Source: CAIYZT01 sp052387855 | GTDB taxonomy: Bacteria; Pseudomonadota; Alphaproteobacteria; Rhodobacterales; Rhodobacteraceae | Length of the DNA stretch: 64,000 bases | Direction: 5' to 3' | NCBI GenBank assembly: GCA_052387855.1 | Contig: JBQTIT010000003.1 | Span: forward strand, 1-64,000 | In this document: positions 8,479 through 16,789 of the stretch, piece after piece | Position numbering within the stretch: position 1 is the stretch's first letter | Layout: each line of letters begins with the position of its first letter | Notes under the pieces: generated by a model | Seen by the model: only the letters and a program-made list of their open reading frames with translations | What the model was told of the DNA's origin: nothing | Database searches by the model: none | Program-made: the position numbers and the translations under genes

Positions 8479-8502
8479 GAAGGGGGCGCGAGCGCCCCCT
8501 TC
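8479..8502 (-). terminator. Perfect GC hairpin between binding protein and ATPase genes
   Basis: Arms GAAGGGGGCGC / GCGCCCCCTTC (11 bp, perfect) are separated by 2 nt. It lies just after the binding-protein stop, inside the operon. Such hairpins commonly act as partial terminators or 3' stabilisers giving more binding protein than ATPase; that role is inferred. No long T-tract follows. Confidence 0.6.
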
Positions 8503-8510
8503 GTATGGGA

Positions 8511-9719
8511 TCAACGCACGGCGGCCAGCTCTTCGCCGGCGGCGGTGACCAGCTCGTCAACCGAACCTTCGCCCAGCATGATCCCCTGGATCATGTTGGT
8601 GAACACGGCCTGGAGCGACTTGAAATCCTCGACCATCGGCTCGGGCCCGCCCGAGGAGATGTTGGCGACGAAGATCGGCCAGGGATCGGCTTTGTAGTAG
8701 ACGTCGGTCATGCCCAGCTTTTCGTAGTCCAGGATCGGCGTCAGGCCCCAGGAGCTGTCAAGGTCATACTGCGCCTCGCCCGAGGTCAGGGCCTTGGCCA
8801 GCTTGATCGCCATGTCCTCGTGCCCGGTTCCCTTGAAGACCGCGATCGAGTCGGTGATCAGGATCGAACCCGAATCGCCCGAGGGCCCGTGCGGCACCGG
8901 CGCGACGATCTGGGTCGGCACCGCCTCGGCATGCTGGCCCTTGCCCCAGGGACCGCTGACATACATGGCGATCTGGCCATCGTTGAACAGGTCCTTCATC
9001 TGGTCCCGCTCCCACTCGGTCGGGCCGGACTGCATGTAGGGCAGAAGGTCCGCGTAGAGTTGCAGCGTCTCGCGGGTCTGGGCCGAGTCCAGCGCCGGGG
9101 CGCCGCTGGCGTCATAGACCAGGCCATCGTTGGAATAGAGGAAATCGAGGAACATGTGCATCGTGTTGTCGAAATCCTTGCCGGCGATGCCGATGCCGGC
9201 CGCGTCGGTGTTGTCGGTGACCTGCTTGGACAGCGCCACAAGGTCAGCCCAGGTTTCCGGCGCCTTGCACTCGGCGCCCGCCGCCTCGACCACGGCGCAG
9301 TTGATATACAGCGCCTTGGTCGAAAAGGCGTGCGGAATGCCCCAGTACTGGCCGCCCGACGACACGGTCGACAGAACGCCCGGCTGGAACACGGCCTCTT
9401 CTTCGGGGGTGAAGGTGACGGGAACGATCAGGTCGTTCTTGGCCAACTGGCGCAGGGTGCGGCTGCCCATGTAGGCGATGGACGGCGGATCGCCGGCAGC
9501 GGCAAGCTGCATCGACTTGTCCTGGCAGGTGCCCCACTCGACGGCTTCCATCTTGACGGTCACGCCGGCGTTGGCGGCCTGGAAATCGTCGATCACCTTC
9601 TGGTCGGCGGGGCGAACCTCGCCGCCGCACATGATGAAGTGCAGCTCTTGCGCCTGGGCCGACAGGGCCGAGGCGCCCATCAGGGCGGCGGCGACTGTCA
9701 GGGTCTTCATTATGGTCAT
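8511..9719 (-). CDS. ABC transporter extracellular sugar-binding protein (family 1)
   Basis: A 402-residue periplasmic solute-binding protein. It opens with a signal peptide (MTIMKTLTVAAALMGASALSAQAQ, likely cleaved near AQA) and continues with a cluster B fold: LHFIMCGGEVRP, an MGSRTLRQLAKNDLIVPV hinge region and WGIPHAFSTKALYIN. ATG 9719 is chosen because GGAG lies 8 nt upstream; a longer frame to 9761 lacks a ribosome site. Together with the two permeases and the ATPase it forms one importer. The neighbours point to an N-acetylhexosamine or chito-oligosaccharide ligand. Confidence 0.9.
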   Translation of the reverse strand: MTIMKTLTVAAALMGASALSAQAQELHFIMCGGEVRPADQKVIDDFQAANAGVTVKMEAVEWGTCQDKSMQLAAAGDPPSIAYMGSRTLRQLAKNDLIVPVTFTPEEEAVFQPGVLSTVSSGGQYWGIPHAFSTKALYINCAVVEAAGAECKAPETWADLVALSKQVTDNTDAAGIGIAGKDFDNTMHMFLDFLYSNDGLVYDASGAPALDSAQTRETLQLYADLLPYMQSGPTEWERDQMKDLFNDGQIAMYVSGPWGKGQHAEAVPTQIVAPVPHGPSGDSGSILITDSIAVFKGTGHEDMAIKLAKALTSGEAQYDLDSSWGLTPILDYEKLGMTDVYYKADPWPIFVANISSGGPEPMVEDFKSLQAVFTNMIQGIMLGEGSVDELVTAAGEELAAVR

Positions 9720-9757
9720 TGGTCTACTCCCTTTGTTGAACTTGGTCTTGGTTTTGG

Positions 9758-10603
9758 TCACTCTTTCACCGCGCCGGCGGTCAGACCCGCGACGAGGTAT
9801 TTCTGCAGGAACAGGAAGAACAGCATGACGGGCAGCACCCCGGTCAGGGCGGCGGCCATCATCTCGTTCCAGGTCGTGTCCTGGTAGCCGATGAATTCGA
9901 ACAGGCCCGCCGGCAGCGGCTGCAACTCACGCACGTTGTTGAACGCGATGGCGAACAGGAACTGCTGGGCATAGGCGCCGATGAACACGCTTGTCGCCAC
10001 CACGATCAGCCCCGGCACCGCCAGCGGAATGACCACCCGGCGCAGTGTGTAAAGCCGCGAGGCGCCGTCGACATAGGCGGCTTCTTCCATCTCCTTGGGG
10101 ATCTTTTCCAGGTAGGACCGCAGCAGCCAGATGCCGGTGGGGATCAGAAAGGCCACGCCCGGAATGATCATCGCCCAATAGGTGTTGAGCAGGCTGAGGC
10201 TGCGCAGCACGCGGTAAAGCGGGATCAGCAGCACCGCGCCGGTGAACATGTTCACCGCCAGGAACATGCTGAGCGACATCGCCTTGAACGGAAAGTTCAG
10301 CCGAGCATAGGCATAGGCCGAGGGGACGACGACGATCATCGTCAGCCCCGTCACCGCGCAGGCGATGAAGATCGAGTTGAGGATGTAGCGCCCCAGAAGC
10401 GGCACCGTCACCCACATGTCGCGGTAGGCCTGCCAGGAAAAATCGTCGCTCCACCAGGTGAAATCGGCGGTCATCAGGTGGCTCATCGGGCGCAGGCTGA
10501 CGCGGAACATCTCGATGAAGGGCATCAGGATGAACAGCATGAAGACAAAGGTCGCGGCGTAGAGCCCGATCTTCTGCCAGATGTTCAGACGGTCCATCAG
10601 CAT
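9758..10603 (-). CDS. Sugar ABC transporter permease (MalG/CUT1 type)
   Basis: A 281-residue inner-membrane protein with about six hydrophobic segments, starting with LYAATFVFMLFILMPFIEMF. The cytoplasmic EAA loop is visible as EEAAYVDGASRLYTLRR, followed by VIPLAVPG, the contact for the ATPase. Length and C-terminal QKYLVAGLTAGAVKE are typical of MalG-like subunits. It starts 1 bp after the stop of the partner permease, so the two are surely co-translated. Confidence 0.92.
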   Translation of the reverse strand: MLMDRLNIWQKIGLYAATFVFMLFILMPFIEMFRVSLRPMSHLMTADFTWWSDDFSWQAYRDMWVTVPLLGRYILNSIFIACAVTGLTMIVVVPSAYAYARLNFPFKAMSLSMFLAVNMFTGAVLLIPLYRVLRSLSLLNTYWAMIIPGVAFLIPTGIWLLRSYLEKIPKEMEEAAYVDGASRLYTLRRVVIPLAVPGLIVVATSVFIGAYAQQFLFAIAFNNVRELQPLPAGLFEFIGYQDTTWNEMMAAALTGVLPVMLFFLFLQKYLVAGLTAGAVKE

Positions 10604-10604
10604 G

Positions 10605-11534
10605 TCATTTCACCCCGTAATGCCGGTTCACCCGGTTCAGGAAGAACATGTAGGCCAGGGAGAAGAGCGCCAGCAGCACCACGATCACCACCGCCCGCGC
10701 CGCGCCCTCGCCAAAGCGCTGGGACGAGATCGCGACCTTGTAGGTGTCGATGATCAGCGTCGTGGTGGCGCCGCGCGGCCCGCCCTCGGTCAGGATCCAG
10801 ATGATTTCAAAGCTGTTGAAGGTCCAGATCGCGCTGAGCAGCGCCATCGACACGATCACCGGCATGATCTGCGGAATGGTGATGCGGCGGAACCGGTACC
10901 AGCGGCCGGCACCGTCGACCCATGCCGCCTCGTAAAGATCGCGGCTGACGCCCTGCATGGCGGCCAGCAGGAACAGCGTGACCATGGGCGTGCCGACCCA
11001 GACATCGGTGACCACGGCCGAATAAAAGGCGCTGGTCTTGGTGGCCAGAAGCGCGATGCGTTCCTCGACCAGCCCGAATTCCTGCAAGAGCCCCGAGATC
11101 AGGCCGAAGTAGCCGTTGTACATCCACTTCCAGCCGATCACGCCGATGGCGATCGGGATCACCCATGGCGGCATGATCAGGATGCGGAACAGCGCCTTGC
11201 CGGGGATCGCGGCGTTGAGCAGCACCGCGCCGATCAGGCCCATCACCAGCTTGAGCGTCACCGACAGGAACATCCAGTAGAACGTGCGCCCGACGATGTC
11301 GTAGAACTTGGAGGACGCGAACAGGTCGACATAGTTCTGCAAGCCGATATAGCTCTCGCCCCCCAGCGTGGCATCGGTAAAGGACAGGCGCACCGTCTCC
11401 AGAAGCGGCCAGGCGACGATCAGCGCGATAAAGGCCAGCGCCGGGGCAATCAGGAGCCAGGCAAAGACCGGCTCTGACAGGCCACGGCTGGTGGCCTTTC
11501 TGACGGCATCCTGCGGCGGCAAGCCTTGGGTCAT
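10605..11534 (-). CDS. Sugar ABC transporter permease (MalF/CUT1 type)
   Basis: First gene of the long minus-strand operon; 309 residues, six predicted membrane segments beginning PVFAWLLIAPALAFIALIVAW. The EAA loop reads YEAAWVDGAGRWYRFRRITIPQIMP. ATG 11534 is selected because AGGGA is placed just upstream; the open frame runs further back through the promoter region but has no ribosome site. The 214-bp divergent region to the GntR gene carries candidate operators. Confidence 0.9.
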   Translation of the reverse strand: MTQGLPPQDAVRKATSRGLSEPVFAWLLIAPALAFIALIVAWPLLETVRLSFTDATLGGESYIGLQNYVDLFASSKFYDIVGRTFYWMFLSVTLKLVMGLIGAVLLNAAIPGKALFRILIMPPWVIPIAIGVIGWKWMYNGYFGLISGLLQEFGLVEERIALLATKTSAFYSAVVTDVWVGTPMVTLFLLAAMQGVSRDLYEAAWVDGAGRWYRFRRITIPQIMPVIVSMALLSAIWTFNSFEIIWILTEGGPRGATTTLIIDTYKVAISSQRFGEGAARAVVIVVLLALFSLAYMFFLNRVNRHYGVK

Positions 11535-11748
11535 GCAGTTCCCTCCGCGTCCGGGGCCACGGGGCGCCCCGAATCTCTTGTTTGGCTGACCATACCAAAA
11601 GAAACAGGAATTGCTACCTACATAATACCAATCTAGAGAATTTTTTGCGGTTAACCAAGAATCCGCTTGTTTTCCGGGAAAAACGGGGCCCTTCTTGGAT
11701 CGTGGTCCAGAATGGTCCCATCTAGGTAATACCAATTCCGGGGGGAAG
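11535..11748. promoter_or_regulatory. Divergent control region of the amino-sugar operon with two candidate GntR operators
   Basis: The motif ATAATACCAAT at 11622-11632 recurs as GTAATACCAAT at 11727-11737. The second lies in the imperfect palindrome TAGGTAATACCAA (11723-11735, GGTA-N-TACC core) only about 14 bp before the regulator's start, suggesting autoregulation. The first lies about 90 bp from the permease start, next to a TATTAT that could be a -10 element on the minus strand. A third half-site CATACCAAA is near 11591. The stretch is clearly AT-richer than its surroundings. Assignment to the GntR protein is inferred from position. Confidence 0.5.
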
Positions 11749-12519
11749 ATGAACGGCGATCCGCAGGCCCTCTTGTTCGAGCCGGAAAGCTGGTTTCGCC
11801 CCGGGCGCGGGCCGCGCTATGAACAATTGCACCGCCATCTGGCCGCCGCCATCGCCGCCGGTGACCTGCCGGTCGAATCGCAGCTTCCGCCCGAGCGTGA
11901 GCTTGCCGAACTGGCCGGCGTCAGCCGCGTCACCGTGCGCAAGGCGGTGGCGCAACTGGTCGAGGCGGGGGCGCTTGAACAGCGGCGCGGCGCCGGCACC
12001 TTCGTGCGCAGCCCACGCTCAAAGATGGAACATTCGCTCTCGGCGCTCCTGTCCTTTACCGAATACATGCGCCAGCGCGGCAAGACCTCGACCAGCCGCA
12101 TCCTGCGCCGGGGCGTCTTTCTGCCCAGCCCGGACGAGCAGGTGGCGCTGGGCCTGTCGGCGGGCGACCGGGTCGCGCGCGTCGACCGGCTGCGCAGCGC
12201 CGACGAAATTCCGCTGGCGCTGGAATGGTCCAGCCTGCCCTCCGACATCCTGCCGGACCCCGAGGCGGTCGAAACCTCGCTTTACGATGTCCTGCGCGCC
12301 TCTGGCACGGCGCCCACGCGCGCGGTGCAGCGCATCAGCGCGGTGAACCTGATCGGCACCGATGCGCGGCTGCTCAACCTGTCGGACGGGGCGGCGGTGC
12401 TGCGCATCGACCGCACCGCCTATCTGCCCTCGGGCCGCCCGATCGAGCATACGCGCGGGCTTTACCGGTCCGACATCTACGATTTCATCGCCGAACTGAG
12501 ACTGGATTCTATCCTGTGA
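11749..12519 (+). CDS. GntR-family (HutC/UTRA) transcriptional regulator of the amino-sugar locus
   Basis: A 256-residue regulator: an N-terminal GntR winged helix (about 20-88, with SQLPPERELAELAGVSRVTV and the wing RRGAGTFV) followed by a UTRA ligand domain ending RGLYRSDIYDFIAEL. UTRA proteins of this subgroup (NagR, DasR) sense GlcN-6-P or GlcNAc-6-P. It diverges from the importer operon and its stop overlaps the next gene's GTG (GTGA), so it is co-translated with the hexosaminidase. The start at 11749 follows GGGGGAAG; an in-frame ATG at 11695 would place the candidate operator inside the gene. Confidence 0.88.
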   Translation: MNGDPQALLFEPESWFRPGRGPRYEQLHRHLAAAIAAGDLPVESQLPPERELAELAGVSRVTVRKAVAQLVEAGALEQRRGAGTFVRSPRSKMEHSLSALLSFTEYMRQRGKTSTSRILRRGVFLPSPDEQVALGLSAGDRVARVDRLRSADEIPLALEWSSLPSDILPDPEAVETSLYDVLRASGTAPTRAVQRISAVNLIGTDARLLNLSDGAAVLRIDRTAYLPSGRPIEHTRGLYRSDIYDFIAELRLDSIL

Positions 12520-14354
12520 ACCTGACCTTCGAAGCCCGCATCGAGGCGGGGCAGATCGCCTGCACCATCGGCACCGACACCGCCCTGTCCGCCCCCGTCT
12601 TCTGCTTTTCGCTGATGGCCGCGCCCCGGGTGGTGTCCGGCGGCGCGCTGATCCACCGCTTCGCCGGCTTTGCCGAGGTGCTGTTGCCCGACATCCCGGC
12701 GGGCGGGCGGCATGATCTGGTGCTGGCCTACGACAACCCGGCCTATGGCCCCAAGAACCGCACCTGGTTGCCGCTGGGCCCCTATCTGCGTCTGGACAAG
12801 GCCTGCGTGCCGCTGCCGCCCGGCGCGCCCCTTGGCGTCCTGCCCGCCCCGGCGCGCCCCGCCCCGCCGCTGCCGGCCGGAACCCTGCCGCTGGTGCCCG
12901 CGCCGCAGTCCTGGCAGCCCTCACCCGGCACGCTGGCGTTGACCGCGCTGGCCTGCACCGATGCGCGGCTTGACGGGGCGGTGGCGCTGGCCGAACGGGC
13001 CGGCTTCGCGCCGCTCACGGACCCGTCCGGCACCCCGCTGACCATCCGCCACGACCCCGCCCTTCCGGCCGAGGGCTACCGGCTGACCATCGCGCCCGCC
13101 GGCCTGACCCTTGCCGCCAGCGCGCCGCAGGGCATCCATTACGGCGCCGTCACCCTGCTGACCCTGCGCCAGACCTGCGCCGGCCTGCTGCCCTGCGGCA
13201 TGATCACCGATGCGCCCCGCTTCGGCTATCGCGGCCAGCATCTGGACTGCGCGCGCCACTTCTTTTCGGTGGACACGATCCTGCGCCTCTTGGACCTGAT
13301 GGCGCTCTTGAAGCTGAACCGCTTTCACTGGCATCTGACCGATGACGAGGCCTTTCGGCTGGAGGTGGAAACCGCCCCCGACCTCTGGCGCAAGACCGCC
13401 TTTCGCGGCGAGGGGTGCCTTTTGCCCGGCGTCTTTGGCGGCGGCATCCGGTCGGGCGGCACCTACAGCAAGGCCGATGTCGCGGCGGTGCTGGCCCGCG
13501 CCGCCTCGCTCGGGATCGAGGTCCTGCCCGAGATCGAGGTTCCCGCCCACAGCCACGGCCTGATCAAGGCCCACCCCGGCCTGCGCGATCCCGGCGACAA
13601 CGGCGAAGAGCGCTCGGTCCAGGGCTATCTCGACAACATCGTCAACCCCGCCATGCCCGGCACCTGGGCCCTCTTGGAGCCTCTCCTGGCCGAGGTGGCC
13701 GCGATGTTCCCGATGGGCACGCTGCACCTCGGTTGCGACGAGGCCCCGCACGGCGCCTGGGCCGGCTCGCCCGCCGTGGCGGCGCTCAAGGCGCGCGAGG
13801 GGCTGGACACCAGCGACGACGTGCAGGGCTGGATGATGGCGCGGCTCGGCGCCTTTCTGGCGCAGCGCGGCATCCGCCCCGCCGCCTGGGAAGAGGCGGC
13901 CAAGGGCGCGAACGGCGGCATCGGCAACGGCGCGCTGCTGTTTTCTTGGACCGGCCAGGGCCCGGGGGTCGAGGCGGCGCGGCGCGGTCATGACGTGGTG
14001 ATGTGCCCGGCGCAGAACGCCTATTTCGACCTTGCCCATACTCCCGACCCCGATGACTGGGGCGCCGCCTGGGCCGGCTTCGTGCCGCTTGAAAAGACCG
14101 TCGCCTGGGACCCGGTCCCGCCCGGCGCCGAAGACATCGCGCCCCGCGTCGCCGGGGTGCAGGCCTGCCTCTGGGGCGAGGTGGTGACCGAAGATGCCCA
14201 GGTCGAGCCGCTGATCGCGCCGCGCATCCTCGGCATCGCCACCAAGGCCTGGGAGCCAAAGGGCCGCACGGACGGGCCCGCCCTGCGCGCCCTGGCCGCC
14301 GCCTATGCGCCGCTTTTCGCGCGGATCGGCTGGCAGCACAACTCGGGCGCCTGA
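12516..14354 (+). CDS. Beta-N-acetylhexosaminidase, GH20
   Basis: A 612-residue family GH20 enzyme that removes terminal GlcNAc/GalNAc residues from oligosaccharides. Domains: an N-terminal beta domain (1-120), a GH20b-like domain with GYRLTIAPAGL and QGIHYGAVTLLTLRQ, then the TIM barrel starting GYRGQHLDCARHFF. Barrel motifs are NRFHWHLTDDEAFRLE, EIEVPAHSHG and the catalytic Asp-Glu pair in HLGCDEAP, where Cys stands in place of the second Gly of the usual GGDE. No signal peptide is visible, so it probably acts on imported chito-oligosaccharides in the cytoplasm. GTG 12516 overlaps the regulator stop. Confidence 0.9.
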   Translation: MNLTFEARIEAGQIACTIGTDTALSAPVFCFSLMAAPRVVSGGALIHRFAGFAEVLLPDIPAGGRHDLVLAYDNPAYGPKNRTWLPLGPYLRLDKACVPLPPGAPLGVLPAPARPAPPLPAGTLPLVPAPQSWQPSPGTLALTALACTDARLDGAVALAERAGFAPLTDPSGTPLTIRHDPALPAEGYRLTIAPAGLTLAASAPQGIHYGAVTLLTLRQTCAGLLPCGMITDAPRFGYRGQHLDCARHFFSVDTILRLLDLMALLKLNRFHWHLTDDEAFRLEVETAPDLWRKTAFRGEGCLLPGVFGGGIRSGGTYSKADVAAVLARAASLGIEVLPEIEVPAHSHGLIKAHPGLRDPGDNGEERSVQGYLDNIVNPAMPGTWALLEPLLAEVAAMFPMGTLHLGCDEAPHGAWAGSPAVAALKAREGLDTSDDVQGWMMARLGAFLAQRGIRPAAWEEAAKGANGGIGNGALLFSWTGQGPGVEAARRGHDVVMCPAQNAYFDLAHTPDPDDWGAAWAGFVPLEKTVAWDPVPPGAEDIAPRVAGVQACLWGEVVTEDAQVEPLIAPRILGIATKAWEPKGRTDGPALRALAAAYAPLFARIGWQHNSGA

Positions 14355-14410
14355 TGTCGTTATCAGGCGGGCCGGATGACCGGGCCTTGCCTAACCTGCC
14401 ATCCTCTCGT

Positions 14411-14458
14411 GCCCAAATATCCCACGGGGGTCCGGGGGTGTGAAACCCCCGGCGCTTG
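14411..14458. repeat. GC-hairpin intergenic repeat, copy 1
   Basis: The sequence CCAAATATCCCACGGGGG is followed by a hairpin CCGGGGGTGTGAAACCCCCGG and ends CTTGC. A second copy with the same head and tail lies at 30115-30182. Similar strings ending protein-coding genes are frequent, to my knowledge, in Rhodobacteraceae genomes. It may terminate the hexosaminidase transcript; there is no T-tract. Confidence 0.65.
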
Positions 14459-14476
14459 CAGCCAAAGGACCGCATG

Positions 14477-16513
14477 ATGTCGAACGACCCGCTTTTGCAG
14501 CCCTACAAGCTGAAACACCTGACCCTGCGCAACCGGATCATGACCACCAGCCATGAGCCGGCCTATCCCGAAGACGGCATGCCCAAGGACCGCTACCGCC
14601 TTTATCACCTCGAACGGGCAAGGGCCGGGGTCGCAATGACCATGACGGCGGGCTCGGCGGCGGTGTCAAAGGACAGCCCCCCCGTCTTCAACAACATCCT
14701 GGCCTACAAGGACGAGGTGGTGCCCTGGATGCGCCGGCTTGCCGATGACTGCCACGAGGCCGGGGCGGCGGTGATGATCCAGCTCACCCACCTCGGCCGC
14801 CGCACCCGCTGGGACAAGGGCGACTGGTTGCCGGTGGTCTCGTCGACCCACCACCGCGAACCGGCGCACCGGGCGTTTCCCAAGGCCGTGGAAGACTGGG
14901 ACATCGCGCGGATCATCCCCGAATTCGCCGACGCGGCCGAGCGGATGCAGGCCGCCGGGCTGGACGGGGTCGAGATCATGACCCATGGCCATCTCTTGGA
15001 CCAATTCATCTCGCCCCTGACCAACCACCTTGACGGCCCCTATGGCCGCGAGAGCCTGGCCACGCGGATGCGCTTCACGCTCGACATCATCGACGCCGTG
15101 CGCCGCCGCGTCGGCGAGCGGTTCATCATCGGCGTCCGCTTTGCCCCGGACGAGGCCGAAGAGGGCGGCATCACCGAAGCGATGGGCATCGAGGCCGGCC
15201 ATCTGTTCAGGGCCACGGGTCAGGTGGATTACCTGAACATCAATCGCGGCCGCATCCACACCGATGCGGCCATGACCGACATGATCCCGATCCACGGCAT
15301 GAAATCGGCGCCGCACCTTGATTTCGCCGGCCGGATCCGGGCCGAGGTCGGGCTGCCGACCTTTCACGCCAGCCGCATCCCCGATGTCGCCACCGCCCGC
15401 CACGCGGTGCGGAGCGGGCAGCTTGACATGGTCGGCATGACCCGTGCCCATATGGCCGACCCCCATATCCTGCGCAAGATCATCGAGGGCCGCGAGGACA
15501 ACATCCGCCCCTGCGTCGGCGCCACCTATTGCCTTGACCGGATCTATCAGGGGGGAATGGCGTTGTGTATCCACAACCCCTCGACCGGGCGCGAGGGCGA
15601 GATGCCGCATGCCATCGCCCCGGCGCCCGTGAAAAAGCATGTCGTCGTCATCGGCGCCGGGCCGGCCGGGCTGGAGGCGGCGCGCGTGGCGGCAACGCGC
15701 GGCCACCAGGTCACGGTTTTCGAGGCGGCGGATGCGCCCGGCGGGCAGGTCGCGCTTCTGGCGCGCAGCAAGCGGCGGGCCGAGCTGATCGGCATCATCG
15801 ACTGGCGCATGGCGCAATGCGCCGCGATGGGGGTCGAATTTCGCTTCAACACCTGGGCTGAGACTGCCGATGTGCTGGCGCTGTCGCCCGATGTGGTGAT
15901 TGTGGCGACAGGGGGCCTTCCGGAAAAGGACATCCTGAAATTTGGCAACGATCTGACCGTCTCGGCCTGGGATATCCTGTCGGGTGATGTGAAACCGGGC
16001 ACGAACGTCTTGCTCTACGACGACGCCGGCGACCACGCCGCGTTGCAGGCCGCGCAGGTGCTGGCCGAGGCCGGCGCAGAGGTCGAGGTGATGACGCCGG
16101 ACCGCAGCTTTGCGCCCGAGGTGATGGCGATGAACCTGGTGCCCTACATGCGGGCGTTGCAGGACAAGGCGGTGACCTTTACCGTCACCTACCGACTGAC
16201 CGGCGTCGCGCGTGAGGGCAACCGGATCAAGGCCACCATCGATTCGGACTACATGAAGCTGGGCAAGACCGCGCTGTACGATCAGGTCGTGGTCAACCAC
16301 GGCACCCAGCCGAACGCCGACATCTATTTCGCGCTGAAGCCGCTGTCGGAAAACCTGGGCGCGGTGGATTACGATGCGCTGATCGCCCTGCAACCGCAGG
16401 CCATGGCGGGCGGGCCGGCGGGGTTCCGGCTGTACCGGATCGGCGATGCGGTCGAGGCACGCAACATCCACGCCGCGATCTATGACGCGCTGCGGCTGGT
16501 CCGGGTGGTCTGA
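14477..16513 (+). CDS. DgcA/N-methylproline-demethylase-like FMN/FAD oxidoreductase
   Basis: A 678-residue protein of the 2,4-dienoyl-CoA reductase / trimethylamine dehydrogenase superfamily. Residues 1-330 form an old-yellow-enzyme-type FMN barrel (PYKLKHLTLRNRI, then HLGRRTRW, and GVEIMTHGHLLDQF). An iron-sulfur loop lies at 346-364, and a C-terminal FAD/NAD domain starts VVVIGAGPAGLEAARVA. The loop reads CVGATYC...C, so the second of the four cluster cysteines is Ala349. Members such as DgcA and stachydrine/N-methylproline demethylases remove N-methyl groups from small betaine products; the exact substrate is not evident. ATG 14477 is preferred (AAAGGA, 7-nt spacing) over ATG 14474. Confidence 0.8.
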   Translation: MSNDPLLQPYKLKHLTLRNRIMTTSHEPAYPEDGMPKDRYRLYHLERARAGVAMTMTAGSAAVSKDSPPVFNNILAYKDEVVPWMRRLADDCHEAGAAVMIQLTHLGRRTRWDKGDWLPVVSSTHHREPAHRAFPKAVEDWDIARIIPEFADAAERMQAAGLDGVEIMTHGHLLDQFISPLTNHLDGPYGRESLATRMRFTLDIIDAVRRRVGERFIIGVRFAPDEAEEGGITEAMGIEAGHLFRATGQVDYLNINRGRIHTDAAMTDMIPIHGMKSAPHLDFAGRIRAEVGLPTFHASRIPDVATARHAVRSGQLDMVGMTRAHMADPHILRKIIEGREDNIRPCVGATYCLDRIYQGGMALCIHNPSTGREGEMPHAIAPAPVKKHVVVIGAGPAGLEAARVAATRGHQVTVFEAADAPGGQVALLARSKRRAELIGIIDWRMAQCAAMGVEFRFNTWAETADVLALSPDVVIVATGGLPEKDILKFGNDLTVSAWDILSGDVKPGTNVLLYDDAGDHAALQAAQVLAEAGAEVEVMTPDRSFAPEVMAMNLVPYMRALQDKAVTFTVTYRLTGVAREGNRIKATIDSDYMKLGKTALYDQVVVNHGTQPNADIYFALKPLSENLGAVDYDALIALQPQAMAGGPAGFRLYRIGDAVEARNIHAAIYDALRLVRVV

Positions 16514-16555
16514 GGGGGGGCGCCTCATTTGGACAGGTGGCACGAGCCAGGCGCC

Positions 16556-16602
16556 AGCGGGAAGTTGAGCGAAAGGTCCGGTGGACCTTTCGCCTTCCCG
16601 CT
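16556..16602. terminator. Long bulged hairpin between convergent genes
   Basis: Inner arms GCGAAAGGTCC / GGACCTTTCGC (16569-16579 and 16583-16593) and outer arms AGCGGGAAG / CTTCCCGCT (16556-16564 and 16594-16602) are perfect, with a TTGA bulge on one side only. It lies between the oxidoreductase and sitD, which converge, and could terminate either transcript. Confidence 0.5.
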
Positions 16603-16661
16603 TGCCTGAGCGCCAGCGCGAAGGCAATCCGGCCGTTGGGCCAGAAGCAACGGAAAAGACG

Positions 16662-16730
16662 ATCTGCGGGGCGCCTGCCTGGGCGGGCGCAGAAGGCGCC
16701 TGCCAAGGGGCAGGCAGGCGCCTCGCAGAT
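16662..16730. repeat. 20-bp inverted repeat in the sitD downstream region
   Basis: Arms at 16662-16681 and 16711-16730 (ATCTGCGGGGCGCCTGCCTG and its complement, one mismatch) enclose 29 bases. A further small hairpin, ATTGGC/GCCAAT, follows at about 16730-16744 and repeats the ATCTGCG end. With the preceding hairpin, almost all of the 276-bp gap is self-complementary. No gene is visible in it. Confidence 0.5.
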
Positions 16731-16789
16731 TGGCTTTGGGCCAATCTGCGATAGACAGCGACGCCGCGCTCAATATGAAGCGATCACGC

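Noticed and set aside
11695..11748. Upstream ATG for the GntR regulator
   Set aside because: It would place the candidate operator and the GGGGGAAG ribosome site inside the coding region; the ATG at 11749 is better supported.
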